Source: Muribaculaceae bacterium
GTDB lineage: Bacteria; Bacteroidota; Bacteroidia; Bacteroidales; Muribaculaceae
Direction: 5' to 3'
Length of the DNA stretch: 64,000 nt
Assembly (NCBI GenBank): GCA_017626045.1
Contig: JAGAJP010000002.1
Span: forward strand, 1 to 64,000
The position numbers and the translations under genes were made by a program. Positions 36,199 through 46,200 of this stretch are shown here, one piece after another (positions within the stretch are counted from its first letter, which is position 1; each line of letters begins with the position of its first letter). Under the pieces are notes generated by a model. That model was not told where the DNA came from and ran no database searches. It saw only the letters and a list, made by a program, of their open reading frames with translations.

Positions 36199-37212
36199 TT
36201 AATCGGTGATGATCATGCGTTTGCTGTCGATCTCAGTGCCATCTGCCACCAGAGTATAGATATACATTCCGGGGCGCAGTGACGAGGCGTCAATTGTCGA
36301 GACTATATCTCCACGCTCCTTAAGGTCAATGCGGTGAACCTGCTGTCCCTGAAGGTCGTATATGCAAATAAAAGCGGTCACTGTCTCATCGGGGACTGTA
36401 CACTCAATGCTTGTGACAGTATTGAACGGGTTGGGCCGGTTCTGGCGAAGTACGGCCTTCTGAATGGAAAGTCCATCGGCAGATGCCGGCTTAAACACCG
36501 GACCCGCTATTTTTACAAGTTCTGCGATGGTCTCTTCCTGCTCCTTGACCTTATCGGAGAGACTGTTGTATGAGTCTACAAGAAGAGGGATAAAGCCGGT
36601 GTAGTCGATCGAGAGCATTCCATCTTCATCCGCCACTACAAGATTGGGATATATCTTCTGTATCTCCTGTGCTATGAAGCCGAATCGAACCCTTTCATCC
36701 AAGAGACCCTCATTGGCCTTTGATACCTTCCCCACAGCTCCGATAGAATCGGAGTATGAGGGTGCCACGATATTGTAAGTTATAGAGTTGACATCCTTCA
36801 GTCCAAGATATAAATCACCGGAAGCCTCTACATTCTTCTTAAGCCTTGCATCGGACGATGAGAGAAACGAGGGAGCATTCACATTATAATGGAATGTAAA
36901 TGTTTTACGTTGTTGCTGAAACTCAAATGCAGTTTTGTTTTCAATGGTAAACAAAAATCCACTTTTGGCACTGAAATTAAGAAATCCCGAATATGAGTTT
37001 CCTCCAATAGATGCATTAGTACCGCTGCCGAATGATATGTACGGCGTAAAAGTTGAGGGTAATCCCGACAGAGGCCACACACTGAGACTCGCTTTTGCAT
37101 CACAGCCTCCAAATGGAGTTCCTGCAACGATTTGCCCGTTGGAAAGCACTTCCAACTGAGCTTTTGCACTCAAAGAAAAGACGAGTGTCATAAAAATAAT
37201 GAATTTTTTCAT
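36199..37212 (-). CDS. Secreted protein with S74 chaperone domain and T9SS sorting domain
   Basis: A 337-residue protein with a signal peptide (about 1-18). The N-terminal beta region is followed by an intramolecular chaperone/peptidase S74 segment (about 120-225; SSDARLKKNVE and RFGFIAQEIQKIYPNLV) and a short coiled coil. A clear type IX sorting domain follows (about 255-337: RQNRPNPFN, YDLQGQQV, LRPGMYIYTLV). S74 domains self-cleave after trimerisation in phage fibres and adhesins. Only 4 bases separate it from the C25 protease gene, so the two are cotranscribed. Confidence 0.88.
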   Translation of the reverse strand: MKKFIIFMTLVFSLSAKAQLEVLSNGQIVAGTPFGGCDAKASLSVWPLSGLPSTFTPYISFGSGTNASIGGNSYSGFLNFSAKSGFLFTIENKTAFEFQQQRKTFTFHYNVNAPSFLSSSDARLKKNVEASGDLYLGLKDVNSITYNIVAPSYSDSIGAVGKVSKANEGLLDERVRFGFIAQEIQKIYPNLVVADEDGMLSIDYTGFIPLLVDSYNSLSDKVKEQEETIAELVKIAGPVFKPASADGLSIQKAVLRQNRPNPFNTVTSIECTVPDETVTAFICIYDLQGQQVHRIDLKERGDIVSTIDASSLRPGMYIYTLVADGTEIDSKRMIITD

Positions 37213-37301
37213 GACATTTGAATTTAAGTTAATAAATAGGAGAACTCATCACTCGAATCTCAACAGTCAAAGCTTTCGCAGAAGACTTGTATACGATGGC
37301 T

Positions 37302-37334
37302 CAAATATAAATAAAGAAATTTAATAAATGCAAA
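37302..37334 (-). promoter_or_regulatory. Promoter of the S74/protease operon
   Basis: On the minus strand TTTG (37331-37334), 21 bases, TATATTTG (37302-37309), giving a leader of about 85 bases before the ATG at 37212. Confidence 0.75.
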
Positions 37335-37363
37335 TTTTTCAACAAAATATTTTAAAATATTTT

Positions 37364-37387
37364 AAAAACCTTCAAAATCCAACCTCG
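37364..37387 (+). repeat. 24-bp direct repeat, right copy
   Basis: Partner of 32344-32367 (22 of 24 identical). It lies just upstream of the secreted-protein operon promoter and of a small plus-strand gene. Confidence 0.6.
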
Positions 37388-37434
37388 TGACCCGCTGAAT
37401 TGTTTTAAGGCTAAACTCAAAAAAGGGAAATACT

Positions 37435-37671
37435 ATGAACGACAGATTAGACACAGAGGAGCGCAAAGAGCTCCCCGACACCCTCTACGGGCTACCAGAA
37501 AGAAGAGAATACCCGATGCCCGACGCCGCACATGTACGCGCCGCCGAAGCCTATTTCCGGTATTGTCCGGAAGAACTGAAGCCAAAACTTGCGCGCGCCA
37601 TACTTCACTTCGCCGGGGAATATGGTGTCGACGTAGAGTCACCCACAGTCCTCTCCTATGCCGAAAAATAA
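37435..37671 (+). CDS. Small conserved-looking hypothetical protein
   Basis: 78 residues. The acidic/basic N-terminus is followed by a compact segment (YPMPDAAHVRAAEAYFRYC, then KPKLARAILHFAGEYGVDV) that resembles a small domain found at the ends of Bacteroidota/phage proteins of the DUF6582 kind; that assignment is from memory and uncertain. An AAAGGGAAA stretch precedes the ATG. It begins 47 bases after the right direct repeat and is the only gene of its strand before lysC. Confidence 0.65.
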   Translation: MNDRLDTEERKELPDTLYGLPERREYPMPDAAHVRAAEAYFRYCPEELKPKLARAILHFAGEYGVDVESPTVLSYAEK

Positions 37672-37737
37672 GCCCCCCATTTAACGTTTTTTGCCACTCA
37701 ACCGGCACGAATAGTCTTAAATCTGAATTATTTTTTG

Positions 37738-37745
37738 TAATTTTG
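37738..37745 (+). promoter_or_regulatory. -7 box TAATTTTG of lysC
   Basis: A perfect TAnnTTTG box, 74 bases upstream of the aspartate kinase start. The -33 element is weak. Confidence 0.65.
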
Positions 37746-37819
37746 CACCCAATTACAGGTTTTCACCCCCCAAAGATGCCATCAGGACACTTGTCGGGGA
37801 TAAAAAGGCATAAGAAATA

Positions 37820-39130
37820 ATGAAGGTTAAGAAATTCGGAGGCACATCGGTAGGGAGTGCCGAGAGAATCAAGAATGTTGGCAAACTAATCAGCGGCGAC
37901 GGCAAAAACGTTATTGTGCTGTCAGCAATGAGCGGCACGACAAACTCGCTCATCGAGATTTGTGACGCACTCAAGGCAGACGACAGGCAACTCGCCGCCA
38001 AGCGCATAAAGGATCTGAGAGACAAGTACACCCGCGTGGTCGAAGACCTTTACGGGACAGAGGAATATAAGAGCAAGGCAAATCAAATTATCGACGACAT
38101 CTTCAGCACCATCCGCGAAGCCGCGGACGCAGACTACTGCATCGATGTCCGGAAACGTATTGTCGCCACAGGAGAACTGATGTCGACCAACCTCATGCAC
38201 CTCCATTTGAAAGAAAAGGGAATCAACGCTCAACTATTGCCGGCACTCGACTTCATGAAGACCGACATCCACGGCGAGCCGGACTCTGAATATATAGAAA
38301 GGGAAGCAAGGAAGGCTATCACCGCATGCCCTGAAGCAGACCTCTATATCACCCAGGGATTCATCTGCCGCAACGCTGAGGGTAAAATCGACAATCTCGA
38401 GCGCGGAGGCAGCGACTATACCGCCTCCCTGTTGGGAGCAGCCCTGAACGCCGATGAGATTGAGATATGGACCGACATCGACGGCATGCACAACAACGAC
38501 CCTCGGTTTGTGGAAGGCACCACACCGGTCCACAACCTGCACTTCGAGGAGGCAGCCGAGCTCGCGTATTTCGGTGCAAAGATCCTTCATCCGACCTGCA
38601 TACAGCCCGCCAAGGCGCGCAACATACCGGTAAGGCTTCTCAACACACTCGATCCAAAGGCAAAGGGAACCCTCATCGAGAACACTCTCGAGCGCAACAC
38701 AATCAAGGCAGTGGCAGCAAAAGACAACATCACCGCCATAAAGATAAAGTCAGGACGGATGCTTCTCGCCTACGGTTTCCTGAAAAAAGTGTTCGAGATA
38801 TTCGAGAAATACGAGACCGCCATCGACATGATCACCACCTCCGAGGTCGGAGTCTCCCTCACCATCGACAACGAGAAGAACCTCACACCAATTGTAGAGG
38901 AACTCAAGGCACTCGGCACTGTCAGCATTGACCGCGACATGGTGATAATCTGCGTAGTCGGAGACCTTGAATGGACCAACCGCGGCTTTGAGGCAAAAGC
39001 ACTGGAGGCGCTTTGCAACGTGCCGGTGCGCATGATCTCATACGGAGGCAGCAACTACAACATATCCTTCCTCATACGCAGCGAGGATAAGGTAAGGGCT
39101 CTCCGCATGCTGTCTTATCATCTCTTCTAA
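37820..39130 (+). CDS. lysC: Aspartate kinase
   Basis: 436 residues. It phosphorylates aspartate, the first step to lysine, threonine and methionine. KFGGTSVGS at 5-13 binds ATP, ERGGSDYTASLLGAAL and EIWTDIDGM follow, and two C-terminal ACT domains (about 300-436) are the usual site of feedback control. It is monofunctional, with no homoserine dehydrogenase part. lysA follows 133 bases later, so two lysine-pathway genes are neighbours. Confidence 0.95.
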   Translation: MKVKKFGGTSVGSAERIKNVGKLISGDGKNVIVLSAMSGTTNSLIEICDALKADDRQLAAKRIKDLRDKYTRVVEDLYGTEEYKSKANQIIDDIFSTIREAADADYCIDVRKRIVATGELMSTNLMHLHLKEKGINAQLLPALDFMKTDIHGEPDSEYIEREARKAITACPEADLYITQGFICRNAEGKIDNLERGGSDYTASLLGAALNADEIEIWTDIDGMHNNDPRFVEGTTPVHNLHFEEAAELAYFGAKILHPTCIQPAKARNIPVRLLNTLDPKAKGTLIENTLERNTIKAVAAKDNITAIKIKSGRMLLAYGFLKKVFEIFEKYETAIDMITTSEVGVSLTIDNEKNLTPIVEELKALGTVSIDRDMVIICVVGDLEWTNRGFEAKALEALCNVPVRMISYGGSNYNISFLIRSEDKVRALRMLSYHLF

Positions 39131-39145
39131 TCAATGCACTTTCTT

Positions 39146-39178
39146 AATGCATAATTCATAATGCATAATGCATAATTA
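39146..39178. repeat. AATGCATAATTCAT-type intergenic iteration
   Basis: Overlapping copies of AATGCATAA and AATTCATAA in the lysC-lysA gap. A shorter copy (AATGCATAATTCATAA) lies just upstream of ruvX at 26493-26508. It is simple AT-rich intergenic repetition with no evident function. Confidence 0.5.
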
Positions 39179-39263
39179 TTGCTGATTTGAATTCAATGTT
39201 TTGATATTAGGCATGTTATGTATCCGGTTTTAATTTTTGCTTAATCATTAATCTCATCTATAG

Positions 39264-40415
39264 ATGTCTACCTTTCCCATCACTTGTTTCCAGGAGCGCA
39301 AGACGCCTTTTTATTATTACGACAAAGAACTTCTCGAGCGCACGCTCGATGCCGCAGAGGCTGCCATCGCCGGCAAGCCGGTCAAGATGCATTATGCTAT
39401 AAAGGCGAATGCCAATCCGGAGATACTGCGAGTCATATCGTCGCGAGGATTCGGAGCCGACTGCGTGAGCGGCAATGAGATAAGGACCGCGATAGAGTGC
39501 GGGTTCAATCCACGCGACATATATTATGCCGGAGTGGGCAAGACCGACGAAGAGATACTCACCGGCATAGACTGCGGCATCGGATGCTTCAACATCGAGT
39601 CGCTGGAGGAAATAGACATCATCGCCTCGCTTGCCTCGCAGAGAGACAGAAAGGTGACAGTGGCGCTCCGCGTCAATCCCAACATCGACGCCCATACACA
39701 CCATTACATAACCACGGGACTTAAGGAGAATAAATTCGGCATAGACCTGACGCTTCTTGACGAAGCCATATCCAAGGTCATGAGCCACCGGCACCTTGAT
39801 CTCGGAGGACTTCATTTCCACATCGGGTCGCAAATCACCACCAACGAGCCTTTCCGCATCCTCAGCCGCCGCATCAACGACATAATCACAAGATGCCGTG
39901 TGGAGAAGGGAATAGAATTCCGGTTTATCAACGCCGGAGGCGGACTTGGCATAGACTACGAAAATCCGGACCTGAACTCCATACCCGATTTCGAAGGATA
40001 TATAGAGGCACTGACCGAGCAGCTCTCCCCCGACGAATGCAAGGAACTTCATTGCGAACTCGGCCGCTCGCTCGTGGGGCAGTGCGGATCGCTCATTTCC
40101 AAAGTTGTGCTGGTGAAGAAGGGACTTGAAAAGAGTTTCGTAGTGCTGGACTCCGGGATGTCGGACCTACTTCGCCCGGCACTATATGGAGCGCACCACA
40201 AGATAGAAAACATATCCGAAGCCGGGCAACCCGCCGACACAGTCTATGATGTGGTTGGCCCCATCTGCGAGTCGAGCGACGTCTTCGGCAAAGACGAACT
40301 TCTACCCGTCACCCGCAGAGGCGACCTATTCGCCATCCGGAGCGCCGGAGCCTACGGCGAGGCGATGTCAAGCCGCTACAACATGCGCGATATTCCCGGT
40401 TCACTTCTGATATAG
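39264..40415 (+). CDS. lysA: Diaminopimelate decarboxylase
   Basis: 383 residues. It makes lysine from meso-diaminopimelate with pyridoxal phosphate. Lys47 in YAIKAN binds the cofactor; HFHIGSQI, the phosphate loop GGGLGIDY and ELGRSL follow; the second-domain CESSDVF carries the active-site Cys. Length is slightly short for the family but all motifs are present. It follows lysC in the same direction. Confidence 0.95.
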   Translation: MSTFPITCFQERKTPFYYYDKELLERTLDAAEAAIAGKPVKMHYAIKANANPEILRVISSRGFGADCVSGNEIRTAIECGFNPRDIYYAGVGKTDEEILTGIDCGIGCFNIESLEEIDIIASLASQRDRKVTVALRVNPNIDAHTHHYITTGLKENKFGIDLTLLDEAISKVMSHRHLDLGGLHFHIGSQITTNEPFRILSRRINDIITRCRVEKGIEFRFINAGGGLGIDYENPDLNSIPDFEGYIEALTEQLSPDECKELHCELGRSLVGQCGSLISKVVLVKKGLEKSFVVLDSGMSDLLRPALYGAHHKIENISEAGQPADTVYDVVGPICESSDVFGKDELLPVTRRGDLFAIRSAGAYGEAMSSRYNMRDIPGSLLI

Positions 40416-40461
40416 AAACTGTAGACGACTTCATTAAAAAACTATAAAACCTACAACAGTC

Positions 40462-42918
40462 ATGAAAAAAGCACTCGCAATCACAGTCATTCTGTCGTCT
40501 GCCATCAACATGGCGGCAGAGGTAACATTGTCAAAAGGAGGAGCCACCGCAACAGGAGCTGACGGATGGACCACCGACGTAACATTCTATTCTCCTTCGA
40601 TAGTAAGGGTAACGAAATATCCCGGAGCAGAAGCTCCTGCCAAAAAGAGTTACTCGGTGACTATGAGTCCTGAAAAGGTTGACCTTCAGACACGCCAGTC
40701 CGACGGCATCACCTACATCAGTTCACCGTCGATCACAGCCGGCATCACCGACAACGGCAAAGTAACATTCTTCGCGTCAGACAACACTCCCCTGCTGAGC
40801 GAGACAGAATGGAGCCACAGTCCCTGCACCGCCAAAGTAGACGAAGGGAAGTTCCGGGTGAGCCAGGGCTACACGCTTCAGCCGGAAGAGATGATTTTCG
40901 GGCTCGGACAGCGTCAGTGTCCGGTACTCAACCAGCGTAACCAGAACATCAGGATATGGAGCGGCAACACCAACATCACCATCCCCTACTTCACATCGGA
41001 AAAAGGGTACGGCGTCTACTGGGACAACGCCGGAGACTCCCGCTTCACAGACAAAGACAACATTGCCACTTTCACATCCGAAGTAGCGCCCGAGGTAGAC
41101 TATTATTTCATCTATCGGGACGGCACACAAGACGGTGTGATAGCCGGCATACGGTCGCTGAGCGGACAAGCGACCATGTTTCCGATCCAGCTTCTCGGCC
41201 ACTGGCAATGTCGCGAGCGCTACAAAAGCAGCGACGAACTCTGCGATGTGCTCGACCGGTACAGAGAACTGGAGATACCGCTCGACGGAATGGTCCAGGA
41301 CTGGCAATACTGGGGCTGCGACTCCAACTGGAACGCCATGAAATTTATGAATCCCCATTATATAAACAAGATGGGAGACTCCAAATGGATGCGCTATCTG
41401 CCCAACGACGAAGATCCGACAGCAGTATACCCCGCACCACGCATCAAAAGTCCGGAAGAGATGGTGAAATATGTCCACGACAACAACTCCAGCCTCATGA
41501 TATCGATATGGGCAAATTTCGGACCATGGACCGACCAATACCGCGAACTTGACAAAATCGGAGCCCTTCTCCCCTTCGAGACATGGCCCAAAAACAGAGG
41601 AGTACGTCCATACGATCCATTCAATCCCAAGGCACGCGACATCTACTGGAAATATCTGAGCCATCTCTACGACATGGGCATCGACGCATGGTGGACAGAC
41701 TCCACCGAGCCCGACCATTTCGAAAAGGAAGGAGACGCCGACTACATGACCTACGACGGCTCGTGGAGAAGCGTAAAGAACGCCTTCCCTCTTGTCACCA
41801 ACAAAGGCATCTACGAACACCAGCGCAAGATGAAAAAGAACAACCGTCGGTCGGTCCAGATGACCCGATGCGGCGCCTTCGGCATCCAGCGCTACGGAAC
41901 CTTCAGCTGGAGCGGCGATGTGGTGTCGAACTGGAATGTGATGAAAAACCAGATACCGTCCGGACTGAACTACGTGATATGCGGCATACCGTACTGGAAC
42001 ACCGACATAGGCGGATTCTTCGGCTGGGACTACAACAACGACCCCGCCAGCCCGGCGATGCAGGAACTGCAGGTGAGATGGATGCAATGGGGCACCTTCA
42101 TGCCGATGATGCGCAACCACTGCTCCTCACCCATGGTCAATGAGCTCTACAGATTCGGCAAGCAGGGTGACTGGGCGTATGACGCGCAAAAGAAGGCGAT
42201 TGAGCTTCGCTACCGACTTCTGCCCTACACCTACAGTCTTGCCGGAGACATCGTAAGGCGTTCCGGCACCATGATGCGTCCGCTCGTGATGGATTTTGCA
42301 TCCGACCGCAAGGCAATCTCTCTCAACGACCAGTATATGTTTGGCAAAGCGCTGCTCGTTAAACCGGTCACCGATCCCCTCTATACCTATCTCGACAAAG
42401 ACAAGAAAGGACATGCCATCTATCCGGACGTGTCACAGGCAGCGGCACCCGTCAATGTGTATCTTCCGGCAGGCAGCAAATGGTATGACTTCTGGGACAA
42501 CACGATATATGACGGAGGCAACGACGTTCAGTTTATCGCGCCGATAGACCGGATGCCGGTGTATGTAAAATCCGGAAGCATCCTTCCGATAGGACCGGAA
42601 GTGCAGTACACTACACAGAAACCATGGGACAGCCTTGACATATTGGTATATCCGGGCGAGGACGGCACATTCATACTATATGAAGACGACGGCAAGACCT
42701 ATGACTATGAGAATGGAGCGTTTACAGAAATATCGTTCAACTGGAACGATGCAGCGAAAACGCTGACGATCGGGGAGCGCGACGGCTCGTATCCCGGGAT
42801 GCTCGCTCGACGTCAATTCAACATACGTCTCATGAAGCCGGGTGTAACAGCCGCCGACGACCCGAATCCGGCAAAGAGCGTTGCGTATGACGGCCGCGCC
42901 ATCGAAGTCAAATTATGA
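40462..42918 (+). CDS. Secreted glycoside hydrolase family 31
   Basis: 818 residues, an alpha-glucosidase or alpha-xylosidase type exo-enzyme. It has a signal peptide (about 1-19) and an N-terminal beta-sandwich (20-240). The TIM barrel carries the nucleophile Asp413 in DAWWTDSTEPD and a downstream SWSGDV motif that holds the acid/base Asp. C-terminal beta domains and a DUF5110-like end (EDDGKTYDYENGAF) follow. It would act in the periplasm on alpha-linked glycans. No SusC/D pair or regulator is adjacent. It starts 46 bases after lysA. Confidence 0.94.
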   Translation: MKKALAITVILSSAINMAAEVTLSKGGATATGADGWTTDVTFYSPSIVRVTKYPGAEAPAKKSYSVTMSPEKVDLQTRQSDGITYISSPSITAGITDNGKVTFFASDNTPLLSETEWSHSPCTAKVDEGKFRVSQGYTLQPEEMIFGLGQRQCPVLNQRNQNIRIWSGNTNITIPYFTSEKGYGVYWDNAGDSRFTDKDNIATFTSEVAPEVDYYFIYRDGTQDGVIAGIRSLSGQATMFPIQLLGHWQCRERYKSSDELCDVLDRYRELEIPLDGMVQDWQYWGCDSNWNAMKFMNPHYINKMGDSKWMRYLPNDEDPTAVYPAPRIKSPEEMVKYVHDNNSSLMISIWANFGPWTDQYRELDKIGALLPFETWPKNRGVRPYDPFNPKARDIYWKYLSHLYDMGIDAWWTDSTEPDHFEKEGDADYMTYDGSWRSVKNAFPLVTNKGIYEHQRKMKKNNRRSVQMTRCGAFGIQRYGTFSWSGDVVSNWNVMKNQIPSGLNYVICGIPYWNTDIGGFFGWDYNNDPASPAMQELQVRWMQWGTFMPMMRNHCSSPMVNELYRFGKQGDWAYDAQKKAIELRYRLLPYTYSLAGDIVRRSGTMMRPLVMDFASDRKAISLNDQYMFGKALLVKPVTDPLYTYLDKDKKGHAIYPDVSQAAAPVNVYLPAGSKWYDFWDNTIYDGGNDVQFIAPIDRMPVYVKSGSILPIGPEVQYTTQKPWDSLDILVYPGEDGTFILYEDDGKTYDYENGAFTEISFNWNDAAKTLTIGERDGSYPGMLARRQFNIRLMKPGVTAADDPNPAKSVAYDGRAIEVKL

Positions 42919-42945
42919 TTGAAGAAAAAAGTTGAAACAACTTCA

Positions 42946-42977
42946 TTTGCATAATTGGGCAAAAAGATGTAATTTTG
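42946..42977 (+). promoter_or_regulatory. Consensus promoter of carB with long leader
   Basis: TTTG (42946-42949), 20 bases, TAATTTTG (42970-42977). The start codon is 232 bases further on, so the mRNA would carry a leader of about 225 bases that contains the palindromic element. Confidence 0.75.
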
Positions 42978-43015
42978 AAGTCGTTTAAACTTATTTACAA
43001 ATGATATAAAAACAT

Positions 43016-43180
43016 AGAAGTGTTAAACCATTCATTTTCTTTATTAATCTTCCGCCATCTTGCCGGCGTATTTTCCCCCGCTCATCGGTCACGATGCCCG
43101 CATCGCTCCCTCTTCGCGTGGAAAGATCCGCTCGGCAACCTGACGAAATCTTAATAAAGAAATAAGTTTAAACAACTTCT
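43016..43180. repeat. 165-bp imperfect palindrome in the carB leader
   Basis: Arms: AGAAGTGTTAAAC (43016-43028) faces GTTTAAACAACTTCT (43166-43180); TTTCTTTATTAA (43036-43047) pairs perfectly with TTAATAAAGAAA (43151-43162); inward TTGCCG faces CGGCAA. The centre (about 43050-43150) is GC-rich and contrasts with the AT-rich arms. It could be a structured leader RNA or a non-coding mobile repeat. The right arm recurs at 3784-3813. Confidence 0.75.
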
Positions 43181-43209
43181 TAAAAATTCCATATTCGACA
43201 TCACGAACT

Positions 43210-46200
43210 ATGAAAAAAGTATTGCTACTCGGCTCCGGAGCCCTAAAGATAGGACAGGCGGGCGAATTCGACTATTCGGGATCCCAGGCATTGAAGGCCA
43301 TGCGAGAGGAAGGCATCGAAACAGTGCTGATCAATCCCAACATCGCGACAATCCAGACATCGGAAGGCGTTGCCGACCGGGTATACTTCCTCCCGATCAC
43401 GCCGCATTTCGTAGAGGAAGTCATAAAGAAGGAACGTCCGGACGGCATACTGCTGGCGTTTGGAGGACAGACGGCCCTCAACTGCGGAACGAGAATGTAT
43501 CTCGACGGGACTCTGGAAAAATATGGCGTGAAAGTGCTCGGCACATCGGTAGAAGCCATAATGATCACGGAAGACCGGGACCTGTTCGTGAAAAAGCTTG
43601 ACGAAATAGACATCAAGACACCGGTGTCGCAGGCTGTGGAGAATCTTGAGGACGCACTTGAGGTAGCGCACCGTATCGGATATCCGGTGATGGTGAGATC
43701 CGGCTACGCGCTCGGCGGACTCGGGTCCGGCATTTGCAACAACGATGAAGAATTCGTAAAACACTGCGAGAGCGCCCTCGCCTATTCACGCCAGATCTTA
43801 GTGGAGGAATCCCTGAAAGGCTGGAAAGAGATAGAGTTTGAGGTGATACGCGACAAGAGCGACCTCTGCTTCACGGTAGTGCCGATGGAGAATTTCGACC
43901 CCCTCGGCATCCACACCGGCGAGAGCATAGTGGTCGCTCCCATAGTGTCGCTTCGTCCCGACCAGATAAAGATGCTCGAGGACATCGCCACCAAGACAGT
44001 GCGCCATATTGGCATCGTCGGGGAATGCAACATCCAGTATGCCTTCAACGCGGAGACCAACGACTACCGCATCATCGAGATCAACGCACGTCTGAGCCGG
44101 TCGTCGGCACTTGCCTCCAAGGCGTCGGGCTATCCCCTTGCCTTCGTGGCAGCGAAACTCGCGCTCGGCTATACACTCGACCAGATAGGCGAGCCCGGAA
44201 CACCCAACTCCGCCGCCAAGGCGCCGTCGGTAGACTACATGATTGTGAAGATACCGCGTTGGGACCTCTCGAAATTCGTGGGCGTAGACCGCGAGATAGG
44301 CAGCTCCATGAAGTCTGTAGGCGAGATTATGTCGATAGGAAAATCTTTTGAGGAAATAATACAGAAAGGACTCCGCATGATCGGCCAGGGGATGCACGGA
44401 TTCGTCGGCAACAACGACTTCCATGTCGAGGACCTCGAGCACGCGCTCACCCATCCCACCGACTCACGTATCTTCGCCATCGCCCAGGCTCTCGAAGAGG
44501 GCTACACCGCAGAAAAGGTTGCAGACCTTACAAAAATCGACAAATGGTTTATCGACCGCCTTGCCAACATCGTAAACTTCTCCCACAAACTCAAGGGACT
44601 CGGCTGCACCATCGGCGAGCTCGACAAAGAGACCCTTCTCGAGGCAAAGCGTCTTGGCTTCTCCGACTTCCAGATTGCCAGACTCGTGGAGAATCCCGGC
44701 GGCAACATGGAGGCAGAGACCCTGAAGGTCAGAAACCGTCGCAAGGAACTCAACGTGACGCCGTTCGTGAGGAGAATCAACACCGTGGCATCGGAATATC
44801 CCGAGTTGACCAACTATCTCTACGTCACCTACGACGCGAAAGAGCACTCTATACCATACGAAATAAACTCTCGTAACAACATCATAGTCCTTGGCTCGGG
44901 AGCCTACCGCATCGGAAGCTCGGTGGAATTCGACTGGTGTTCGGTCAACGCCGCCACCACCTGCCGCAAGCTCGGCTACAAGGCTATAATGATCAACTAC
45001 AACCCCGAGACCGTATCGACAGACTATGACATGTGCGACCGCCTCTATTTCGACGAACTGAGTTTCGAGCGCGTCATGGACATCATAGACCTCGAGACAC
45101 CGCACGGAGTGATAGTGAGCGTAGGAGGTCAGATACCCAATAATCTTGCGATGAAACTGTATCGCAGTCATGTTCCGGTATTGGGCACCTCGCCGGTATC
45201 CATCGACCGAGCAGAAAACCGCCACAAATTCTCGGCAATGCTCGACCAGCTCGGCATCGACCAGCCGCGCTGGAAGGAACTCACCACCGAAGAAGACATA
45301 CATAAATTTGTGGAGGAAGTCGGCTTCCCGGTTCTCATCCGTCCGAGCTATGTGCTGTCGGGAGCGGCAATGAACGTATGCTACGACTACGAGCAGATGC
45401 ACGACTTCCTGCGTCAGGCAGCCAAAGTGTCGAAGGAATATCCGGTAGTGATTTCGGAATTCCTCCAGAACACCAAGGAAATAGAATTTGACGCGGTGGC
45501 ACGCAACGGCAAGATTATCGAATACGCGATTTCCGAACACGTGGAGTATGCCGGTGTTCACTCGGGCGACGCCACGCTCGTGTTCCCGGCGCAGCGCATC
45601 TACATGGCGACAGCGCGCCGCATCAAGCGCATCAGCGCCAGGATAGCCGAGGAGCTGAACATCTCCGGACCCTTCAACATCCAGTATCTTGCCAAAGACA
45701 ACTATGTGAAGGTGATAGAATGCAACCTGCGTGCATCACGCTCCTTCCCGTTTGTAAGCAAGGTCCTGAAGAAGAACTTCATCGACACCGCCACCCGCAT
45801 CATGCTCGGCGAGACTCCCGACGTGATCGACACATCTACATTCGACATCAACTATATAGGTGTGAAGTGCTCGCAGTTCTCCTTCGCAAGGCTCCACAAG
45901 GCAGACCCTGTGCTCGGTGTGGACATGTCGTCGACCGGAGAGGTAGGCTGTCTTGGACGCGACTTCGACGAGGCATTGCTCAACGCGATGATAAGTGTCG
46001 GGCATCATGTGCCGGAGAAAGCGGTATTGGTAAGTTCAGGCGATGCCCGCGCCAAACTCAACATGCTCGAGGCATGCAGGCTTCTCAGGTCGAAAGGGTA
46101 TTCCATCTACGCCACCCCCGGCACCCATGCATTCCTTGGAGAGAATGGAGTTGAGACCATCGAGGTATGCTGGCCCGACGAAGAGGGCACATCGGTTCTC

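Noticed and set aside
40777..42120. A 447-codon minus-strand open frame inside the GH31 gene
   Set aside because: It is antisense to the GH31 catalytic core; its low-complexity Val/His composition has no domain and no export signal.
44464..45561. A 365-codon minus-strand open frame inside carB
   Set aside because: It is a shadow of the second half of CarB, with no motif and no promoter.
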